This document shows, piece by piece, positions 35,072-41,342 of a stretch of 41,342 nt of DNA; positions within the stretch are counted from its first letter, which is position 1; each line of letters opens with the position of its first letter. The notes beneath the pieces are model-generated. The model saw only the letters and a program-made list of their open reading frames with translations. It did not search any database and was not told where the DNA came from. Where the stretch lies: positions 1-41,342 of the forward strand of contig JBAZVH010000003.1 in the NCBI GenBank assembly GCA_041660965.1. The letters run 5' to 3'. The DNA comes from Candidatus Gracilibacteria bacterium (GTDB lineage Bacteria; Patescibacteriota; Gracilibacteria; BD1-5; JAGOOR01). A program made the position numbers and the translations under genes.

Positions 35072-36881
35072 TTTGTTCACTTCCTTGTGCGTTTTGATAT
35101 GCCTGACTACTTCCTGTAGCCGATATTTTAGCTATTAATCTTGCTAATTTAACGCCGCGATCTTCGCGTGAATTAATATTAGTAATGTTATTCAATTCTC
35201 CTCGCCAATGAGGATTAGTAATTAACTCAGAAATAGCAGTATTATATTTATCAAAATATGATTTTGTCATAAAACTCTTAACTATACCACTCAAGTCCAT
35301 ACCACTAATATCAGATGCTTGTTTAGCTAATTGTTTTGATGAAATATTGACCGTATTATCAATTAAATCAGGTAATATATCTCGCATATCTCTAAGAGAT
35401 TGTTGAGCTGGAGTTACTTGATGAGGTGCATTGGGATTACCCAATCTACCATACAAGTCATCATACGATCCTCTGTCTTGTATAATCTTTTGATATAAAT
35501 TAGCACCAGTAATTTGACTTTTAGACATTGCTTCTTCTATCTGATCACGAGCTTGTCTTTTATTTGAAATGTCAGAAGCAGCGGCATATTGAGGACTTGC
35601 TTCTCTCATCATAGTATTTAATTCAGTACGTATTTGTTTTAGTCTACCTTTTGCTGCTGAATCAATTGCCTCGGAACCTTTTTTATTGATCAACGCATCT
35701 AATTCCATTTTTGCATTATGCAAACCTTGTAATGAGTGTTCATATTGAACACTTTCCGGCGGTAAATGTACACTCCTAGATGACGGAACCGCTTCTAATC
35801 TGTCCATTGCCTTATTCAATACTTTATTTACTTCACCACCTTTTACATGATTCTGTAGCTCATAATTTATTCTTTCTATTATTGGTCTTGTATCAATACG
35901 CAATCTTTGTTTATCAGCAATATCGCTTGCTCGTGCATAAGCTGCTGTTTCTAATGTTTGACCAGAAAAAGGTATATCAAATGCTGTAGATGGATGATTC
36001 GGAGATACTTGATTTAAAAAGTTATCATATAATGTTTTTTCTTGTTCTTGACGATTCAATCCATATGGATATAGCACTTGGCTTCCTGAAGGTGTATTAG
36101 CAGCTTGCATTTGCATTTGTTTTAATACAGGATTACCCGTTGTTTCTGCTGCTGTAACATCTAATCCAAGACGTTGAGCAGCTTGCTCTCGTTGAGCTGC
36201 TCTTGCAATTACTTCAGGTGTTAAACTTTCAGCTATTTCTGAAGCTGCCATTTGCATTGGTGCGGCACCTCTCATACCAGCTTTAGCGCCAAGAAGGCCA
36301 CCTATACCAGCACCAATATTTTCGTGACCTAGTAGGGAGCCTGCTCCGTAACCAGTGGCACCTCCTGCTAATGTACGAGCGCCAAATCGCAAAAATGGGT
36401 TTAACGATCCTGTTGCTATGCCAATTGGTGTCAATACACCAGCAGTACCAGCGCCTACTCCCGCAGCTATATTGGCTGCATTATCATCAGCACCTGGCAT
36501 AAGTTTTGTTCCAGCATGTGATCCGATGCCCGTCTTAATCATGCTATCTATTATTTGTTTTGCAATACCACCACTTCTAGTCGCACCCATTTCAGGGACA
36601 GCGAATGAAGTTAATAATGATGCAGTTTGTGCTGGCTGTTCTAAAGGCATATTGTGGGAAGTCAGTAAATTGTATGCTGCTTTTATGTCTTTTGATTTAA
36701 AGCCTAAATCTTCAGATACTTTTCTATTGTAATCGCCTAACTTATCAAAGAAACTTTTTTTATCTTGTGGCTGAGACATATCAACATTGTTATCTTGTAC
36801 AGGCGATGATAAATCAGGATATTCCTCTTTCGAAGATATCGGAGACGATAAATCAGGATATTTTTGTTGAGATGAACTCAT
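35055..36881 (-). CDS. Ejection (DNA transfer) protein, gp16-like position
   Basis: This 608-aa protein has an N-terminus with two copies of (K/E)YPDLSSP. Residues about 95-210 are Gly/Ala-rich and could span membrane (GVGAGTAGVLTPIGIATGSL). The rest is long charged helix (ELQNHVKGGEVNKVLNKAMD). P22-like ejection proteins share this build and enter the host envelope with the DNA. It is third in the ejection set, where P22 has gene 16. Confidence 0.65.
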   Translation of the reverse strand: MSSSQQKYPDLSSPISSKEEYPDLSSPVQDNNVDMSQPQDKKSFFDKLGDYNRKVSEDLGFKSKDIKAAYNLLTSHNMPLEQPAQTASLLTSFAVPEMGATRSGGIAKQIIDSMIKTGIGSHAGTKLMPGADDNAANIAAGVGAGTAGVLTPIGIATGSLNPFLRFGARTLAGGATGYGAGSLLGHENIGAGIGGLLGAKAGMRGAAPMQMAASEIAESLTPEVIARAAQREQAAQRLGLDVTAAETTGNPVLKQMQMQAANTPSGSQVLYPYGLNRQEQEKTLYDNFLNQVSPNHPSTAFDIPFSGQTLETAAYARASDIADKQRLRIDTRPIIERINYELQNHVKGGEVNKVLNKAMDRLEAVPSSRSVHLPPESVQYEHSLQGLHNAKMELDALINKKGSEAIDSAAKGRLKQIRTELNTMMREASPQYAAASDISNKRQARDQIEEAMSKSQITGANLYQKIIQDRGSYDDLYGRLGNPNAPHQVTPAQQSLRDMRDILPDLIDNTVNISSKQLAKQASDISGMDLSGIVKSFMTKSYFDKYNTAISELITNPHWRGELNNITNINSREDRGVKLARLIAKISATGSSQAYQNAQGSEQNGTRP

Positions 36882-36882
36882 A

Positions 36883-38328
36883 TTATGTTCTCTTGAATTT
36901 ATATTGATTCATCGCTTCATTAACTCTACTTTTATGTACTGCTACTCTTTCGCCATCAGGTCTTATCATCCATACGGTGCTATCTGGTGATGCTTTGCCT
37001 TCTTCTGAAGGTTTAACAGGTTTTCTCTCTGTTGTTTGATTTCCAGATGATTTCTTAGATGGAACACCCATTATTCTCTCAGCAATATAGTCTTTATATG
37101 ATTGATCAGTTAAGTTTTTATCAATCATTTTTCCTTTATCAATATCATAAAATGGAACTGACTGATTGTAGCCAATCCAATAATCTTTTATTAAATTAGC
37201 ATCATTTATACCTAACTCATCTTTCATGAAACGATTGAAATCACTATGTTGCAAGTTCCTTTTACCCATTGCTTTTATGCCAGTATAAACACTATTCTCT
37301 GTTTCTTTAGGCATATCAACGCCTAGCTTCAATGTGCTAGCCAATCTGTCTCTGTAATCAGAATGCTTGTTACCAAATAATTGAGATGCCATGCTAACTG
37401 TCATATTATTAGCGGCATTCATCGCTTTATATGTCTCGGGAAATAGTTTTAATACTTTTTCTGGTAAAAATTGTGCGCCTTGTCCTTTAACTAATGCTTT
37501 ACCATAAGCACTATGAAATTTATCGGCATCATTAAGTAACTGTTGTGATTGTTTCGCTTCAGTTGATACTTCATCTTGCATGTCATTAAATTTTCTTACA
37601 TTTAACTTTCTTTGTTCTATTGTTTCAGCTTCCTGACCAGAAGCATACGATTTTTGAAGGGCGGATGGAAATTTCATAGCCATTGCGCTATTTATTTCAG
37701 GCGATCCAAAGTCTTTGTTGTACGCATTCATATTTGGCTTTGATAAATCAACGTTACCATTTGACTGTTGTGGTATGTTTCTATAAGACTTATTCCCGTG
37801 AGTAGCAATATCATTAACTTCTTCATCAGTAGCTCGAACTGTTTCATTAGTAGTAGGAGAAGCAGTCTGATCAGGTTGTTGTGTTGGGGCTGATGGGGCT
37901 GTAGTAGCTCCAGATGCTATCTGTGGTGCTGGAGTAGATGGAGATGTTTGTTCACCTGACCCAGTTACTTTGTTCCACATTGATTGCAACCAACCTCCAG
38001 ATTGATTTTGTTGCTGTGGATGAAATGAATTCTGCATAGCAATAAGAGGATTTTGGCCTTGACTAGCTAGAGCTTGATTTGCATTCTCTCTTTGTTGTTG
38101 AGTTAATGTTGCATAAAACAAAGGGTTTTGCATCGCTTTAGCTAAAGCAGATGCCGGTGCATTTGACGCAAGTGCAGCTTTATAATAAATATCAGCCTGT
38201 TTCTGCATAGGCGCATAAGCCGCTTCAATACCTTGGCCATACGTCTGTAATCCTTGTTGCACCGCCTGATTAAACGGATTCATCTGGCCTGGCGTTAATA
38301 TAGGAAATTGCTGTACTGGAAATTGCAT
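36883..38328 (-). CDS. Ejection (DNA transfer) protein, gp20-like position
   Basis: This 481-aa protein has a Gln/Ala/Pro-rich N-terminus (NPFNQAVQQGLQTYGQGIEA), a low-complexity central stretch, then helical segments (RLASTLKLGVDMPKETENSV). The C-terminus is basic (KSRVNEAMNQYKFKRT). It lies between the gp7-like and gp16-like genes, as P22 gene 20 does. The function is assigned by order. Confidence 0.65.
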   Translation of the reverse strand: MQFPVQQFPILTPGQMNPFNQAVQQGLQTYGQGIEAAYAPMQKQADIYYKAALASNAPASALAKAMQNPLFYATLTQQQRENANQALASQGQNPLIAMQNSFHPQQQNQSGGWLQSMWNKVTGSGEQTSPSTPAPQIASGATTAPSAPTQQPDQTASPTTNETVRATDEEVNDIATHGNKSYRNIPQQSNGNVDLSKPNMNAYNKDFGSPEINSAMAMKFPSALQKSYASGQEAETIEQRKLNVRKFNDMQDEVSTEAKQSQQLLNDADKFHSAYGKALVKGQGAQFLPEKVLKLFPETYKAMNAANNMTVSMASQLFGNKHSDYRDRLASTLKLGVDMPKETENSVYTGIKAMGKRNLQHSDFNRFMKDELGINDANLIKDYWIGYNQSVPFYDIDKGKMIDKNLTDQSYKDYIAERIMGVPSKKSSGNQTTERKPVKPSEEGKASPDSTVWMIRPDGERVAVHKSRVNEAMNQYKFKRT

Positions 38329-38337
38329 ATTATTCTC

Positions 38338-39006
38338 CTACATAAACGCAGCTAATGTACCAAGGCCGCCGATGATATTACCAAATTGCGATCCTTGGCT
38401 TTGATTTTGTGCTGCTTGTGATGATATCGCCATATTCCCTTGGTTCATTAAATTACTTCCAAGTAATCCAGCTAATCCAGTGGATGCGTTATATCCCATT
38501 TGATTGATGCCACTCATGCCACTTAACCCTGAACCATATAACCCAAGCATATGACCTAGATAATTATTGAAGTCTTGGTTCGCAATTCCCTGTGTCATTT
38601 GTGCAGCATTTTGTTGATGCTGTGGTGTTCCAAGCATACCACCTGCTGCTGCAGCATTATTAACAGCATTCATACCTTGACCTACTTGCCATTGATAACC
38701 AGGTGATTGTTGATAGCCTGAACCTAATTTATTGTACATTGCGTTAGGATCGTTAATCAGATTGCCGTATTGGCCTTGAACTTGCCCCATAGCATCTTTG
38801 CCAGCGCTTATGTATGGATCAAAATATGGTTTGATAGTATCTGGAATTTTATTGTAATAACTTTTTCCAGCGTCATATGGATTATCGCCACCGCCGAATA
38901 GGCTACCTAAGCCACCACCAAGCATTCCCCAACCCATAGCCTTCCCAAATTTATTGGGGTTTAATGGTGTTGTTCCACCTGCTGCTCCCATTGCTGCTGA
39001 AAACAT
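38338..39006 (-). CDS. Ejection (DNA transfer) protein, gp7-like
   Basis: This 222-aa protein has a Gly/Met/Ala-rich N-terminus (AMGWGMLGGGLGSLFGGGDN). The block SPGYQWQVGQGMNAVNNAAA, followed by AGGMLGTPQHQQ, is one I know from DNA-transfer proteins of podoviruses. Gln/Asn/Gly repeats fill the C-terminal half. It is the first of three ejection genes. Confidence 0.75.
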   Translation of the reverse strand: MFSAAMGAAGGTTPLNPNKFGKAMGWGMLGGGLGSLFGGGDNPYDAGKSYYNKIPDTIKPYFDPYISAGKDAMGQVQGQYGNLINDPNAMYNKLGSGYQQSPGYQWQVGQGMNAVNNAAAAGGMLGTPQHQQNAAQMTQGIANQDFNNYLGHMLGLYGSGLSGMSGINQMGYNASTGLAGLLGSNLMNQGNMAISSQAAQNQSQGSQFGNIIGGLGTLAAFM

Positions 39007-39016
39007 ATGTCCATCC

Positions 39017-39304
39017 TTAGACTACTTGCACGACCTTGAAGGTTCCTGCAATATTCACTTTTAATTCATCCGTTGTACTATCATATAATAAATCACCGTA
39101 GTACACACTAGGATCAGCGGCTGCTGCAAACTGTGTCTGTAAATCAGTGATTGTGGTCGTTGGTTGTTGTGGCACTTGATAACCTTGGTTCGAAACATTC
39201 GTTTGTAATGCAGTGATTAATTGCTGCATGATCAATGACCATGAGTCAGACAAATAACCACTATCATCAACGAAAGGTACATTTTCATAATTTGGTATAT
39301 TCAC
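39017..39304 (-). CDS. Short protein at the tail-needle position
   Basis: This 95-aa protein begins MNIPNYENVPFVDDSGYLSD, then a helix (WSLIMQQLITALQTNVSNQG) and a C-terminal hairpin (GDLLYDSTTDELKVNIAGTF). It occupies the gp26 slot between the gp10-like and gp7-like genes but is far shorter than the 233-aa P22 needle. The ending (LLY-D-S-T-T-D-E-L-K-V) is typical of fibre-type proteins. It may plug the tail or be an adaptor. Confidence 0.55.
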   Translation of the reverse strand: MNIPNYENVPFVDDSGYLSDSWSLIMQQLITALQTNVSNQGYQVPQQPTTTITDLQTQFAAAADPSVYYGDLLYDSTTDELKVNIAGTFKVVQVV

Positions 39305-39322
39305 TGACTATTCTTCCATGAG

Positions 39323-40954
39323 TTACTGATAAATTGAAACAATACCGTCCGTTGCTACAAACCGGCTTAATCCCCAGAATCTAAATTGTGGCACGAAATC
39401 ATTCGCTGCACCGAGGTTCCAATATATCAATCGATTCTTGAAGTTCCCACGTGCGTTTAATTCTTTATTCCATATCGTACCGAAACTTTCGCCACCGTTC
39501 TTAGACGCTGATAAGTGAACTGACTGCGGAATAGGTTGTGCTGTTTCAACTTCAACAGCTATCTGCAATTCTTCGCCACTCTCTGTTAATAGTATCGTTT
39601 CATCTTCAGCTTGCAATGGTAAGAATTCAATGACAGTTAAACCATTGTTAATAGTATATAAATGCTCGCCATCTTCAGTGTCTAATATCTCGCCATCTTC
39701 GGCTAATAGGAATTCTTCCTGATAGATATTTTCCTGAGTGCCTTGTTCTATAGTAAAGGTAAGATTATTGACAACAAAACGAGAAGCATCAGGCAAACGT
39801 ATATTACGACATACCCTAACACGAGGAATCTCCCTGCCATTGTAGGAAGTGAATTGAGAACCGAGCTGATACAAATTCCCATCAATAAAACTAACAAAGT
39901 AATATGCATCATTGAAGAACGCCACCCTTTTAGCGATATGAATGTCTTGGTTCTCATCACATAAGGTGAAGAACTTCTTAGTATTGAAGTCATAAATATA
40001 TGTGAGATTATCAGTTGGGAAACTGATCTGATAAATCAAATGTCCATCTTGTCTGAATAAAAACCCATATGAATCTTTCGGATTAGTGAGCTGCGTGAAC
40101 TTAAAATCGATACCGTCTGTCGATATACGATTAATATCGCCACCAGTAGAATATGCGATAACGGGGCCTGACTTTTCATTCGCAGCAAGCCATACCATGA
40201 TATTTTCATTGTATGCGATAGTCGCAGGGTTTAAGCACCCATAGTCAATATTGACAGACGACATTCGTTGATACGGGAATAAAGCAGCACCAATGTCTTG
40301 CCAAGGCTCTGTGACGGTGTTTCCAAATACAAAGAGTAAATTACCACGACCTGGGAATCGTTGAACTGCAATAACGTTATCAGGTTTAGTCTGCAATGAT
40401 CCAACGTATGACGCAGTACCTGGCCATAATAATCCATTACCAGCGACACATAATTGATAGGTTGAGGTGCTTCCTAATACCGCCGCAATGAATCTACCAT
40501 TCTGATATGAGATATATCCAGGGATAAATCCAAGTGGTGTCGTGCCATCGACTGTCGCTTTAGCAAATGCACCTGTTATGTAATTATAAATATAAATGTT
40601 TTGCTTATCGCATATCGCTATCTGATTATTATTATTCTCATCAATGTAAACATCACCCAAGTAAGTGTCTATTTGACCAACTCGTGTGACAGACAAATTT
40701 GTCGATATCGTGTAAACATTATTTGAAATGACAGCAATCATGTGATTATATCGATTACTCGTATATATCGCACGACCTTGAGCCTGTTGTAATATCTCAG
40801 CCACTAACGAATGACCAGCATATGGGACAAGGAAATTATCCGATATGATCATGTTGAATGTTTCTTCACGGGAGATCTTGGGGTAACGCCCAAACTTCGT
40901 GGAGCCCACAATGTCGAGCGCTACCTGTGAGAATGTAGGTGATCTTCCTTTCAT
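39323..40954 (-). CDS. Packaged DNA stabilisation protein, P22 gp10-like
   Basis: Start 40954 (MKGRSPTFSQVALDIVGSTK) is chosen because the family-like region starts there and the upstream 30 codons to 41044 overlap the gp4-like C-terminus. 543 aa against 472 in P22. The segment FGRYPKISREETFNMIISDN followed by PYAGHSLV fits the start of the gp10 family, and the rest is beta-propeller-like. It closes the portal channel after packaging and joins the tail. Two short EDGE-type repeats (LLAEDGEILDTEDGEHLYT, LLTESGEELQI) are visible around 435-480. Confidence 0.8.
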   Translation of the reverse strand: MKGRSPTFSQVALDIVGSTKFGRYPKISREETFNMIISDNFLVPYAGHSLVAEILQQAQGRAIYTSNRYNHMIAVISNNVYTISTNLSVTRVGQIDTYLGDVYIDENNNNQIAICDKQNIYIYNYITGAFAKATVDGTTPLGFIPGYISYQNGRFIAAVLGSTSTYQLCVAGNGLLWPGTASYVGSLQTKPDNVIAVQRFPGRGNLLFVFGNTVTEPWQDIGAALFPYQRMSSVNIDYGCLNPATIAYNENIMVWLAANEKSGPVIAYSTGGDINRISTDGIDFKFTQLTNPKDSYGFLFRQDGHLIYQISFPTDNLTYIYDFNTKKFFTLCDENQDIHIAKRVAFFNDAYYFVSFIDGNLYQLGSQFTSYNGREIPRVRVCRNIRLPDASRFVVNNLTFTIEQGTQENIYQEEFLLAEDGEILDTEDGEHLYTINNGLTVIEFLPLQAEDETILLTESGEELQIAVEVETAQPIPQSVHLSASKNGGESFGTIWNKELNARGNFKNRLIYWNLGAANDFVPQFRFWGLSRFVATDGIVSIYQ

Positions 40955-41009
40955 ACAGCAATTCATCCATGAATGTATGGGTTCCAACCTAAACCAACGA
41001 CCAAAAGGA

Positions 41010-41342
41010 CTAGGACGGACGCCACCCAAGCCCAAGCGACACATCAGCCCAAGTCAAACCTTGCTTACCTTGGAATGTACTTAATTTCGTAATAGTCATA
41101 TCAGGTGGACTGACATCAGTCATCGCTTCTTCGAGTTCTTTCAGCTCTAACATTGCCTGAGGTTGCATCGGTATGCCAAACTCAGAACATATCCTTTGCG
41201 CTAGTCTGTAGCGAAGATAGTCTACGTAATATTCATCGTATATGAGAAGTAAATCTTGATTAAACGTAACGTTATCAAAGCCGAATTTACCCCAGATCTT
41301 GATAGGGTAATTCGTATTAGGGACGAAATATAAAAATATATT
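41010..41342 (-). CDS. Head-completion protein, P22 gp4-like (C-terminal part)
   Basis: This is the 3' part of the gene that begins at 499. The frame enters from the right edge through the repeat and continues DYLRYRLAQRICSEFGIPMQ, then LELKELEEAMTDV, to the stop at 41010 after SLGLGWRPS. It ends 55 bases before the chosen gp10-like start. The truncation is caused by the window edge only. Confidence 0.7.
   Translation of the reverse strand, partial: NIFLYFVPNTNYPIKIWGKFGFDNVTFNQDLLLIYDEYYVDYLRYRLAQRICSEFGIPMQPQAMLELKELEEAMTDVSPPDMTITKLSTFQGKQGLTWADVSLGLGWRPS
41216..41342. repeat. Terminal direct repeat (right copy), assembly overlap
   Basis: Exact copy of 1-127. A repeat of exactly 127 bases equals a common assembler k-mer size, which supports a circular contig. 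It is not evidence for a biological terminal repeat. Confidence 0.95.

Overview
This window looks like the complete genome of a tailed, P22-like (podovirus-type) phage, opened at an arbitrary point. The first 127 bases are repeated exactly at the end (1-127 = 41216-41342). That is what an assembler leaves on a circular or circularly permuted genome, so the unit genome is about 41,215 bp. One head-completion gene is cut by this artificial junction. The DNA is AT-rich by eye, genes are tightly packed with frequent ATGA overlaps, and Shine-Dalgarno sites are good, so the host is a bacterium. The P22-type layout suggests a Gram-negative (proteobacterial) host, but nothing here fixes the genus. No integrase was found, although an XRE repressor with operator-like palindromes is present.

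Layout. (1) The minus-strand virion block runs from 9121 down through position 1 and on from 41342 to 28393. It holds the terminase large subunit (interrupted by an intein), the portal, five small accessory genes, scaffold, major coat, a head or decoration-like protein, a gp4-like head-completion protein (across the junction), a gp10-like DNA-stabilisation protein, a short needle-position protein, three ejection proteins, and then a long set of fibre and adhesin genes. (2) 9.1-14.7 kb is an accessory zone: a 9-bp iteron array beside a ribbon-helix-helix gene, tRNA-Asn, many tiny (often membrane) proteins, a cytosine methyltransferase with a second meaningful reading frame inside it, a tRNA-like remnant, a secreted protein, an Acb2/Tad1-like protein and tRNA-Thr. 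(3) 14.66-15.49 kb is a non-coding, repeat-rich segment (large hairpins, 11-bp and 9-bp tandem repeats, dispersed ATATGTGG repeats) next to the terminase small subunit, so a packaging or replication site is plausible. (4) 16.9-19.8 kb is a plus-strand early operon of small unknown proteins. (5) 22.3-19.75 kb (minus) is a replication, nuclease and lysis operon. (6) 24.1-23.05 kb (minus) is the repressor operon. (7) 24.3-26.75 kb (plus) is a recombination module (Sak4-like ATPase, Gp157-like protein, SSB-like protein), followed by a plus-strand structural gene that meets the fibre block at a bidirectional terminator.

How it fits together. The early operons at 16.9 kb and 24.3 kb, and a small gene beside terS, share related promoter-operators (TTGACT with an embedded inverted repeat) and related 5' leaders with CTCTC/GAGAG stems, so they are probably co-regulated by the XRE protein. 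Late expression makes the P22-type capsid, portal and ejection apparatus. Host interaction probably depends on the collar-domain fibre, the tandem GWT-type fibres and a glycine-rich adhesin.

Most notable: a class 3 intein with the complete Trp-Cys-Thr triad and a LAGLIDADG endonuclease domain inside the terminase P-loop; a cytosine methyltransferase gene whose +1 frame encodes a second recognisable protein family; two Acb2/Tad1-like candidate cyclic-nucleotide sponges; a 9-bp iteron array beside a ribbon-helix-helix gene; and inverted repeats that could hide ribosome-binding sites in read-through transcripts.
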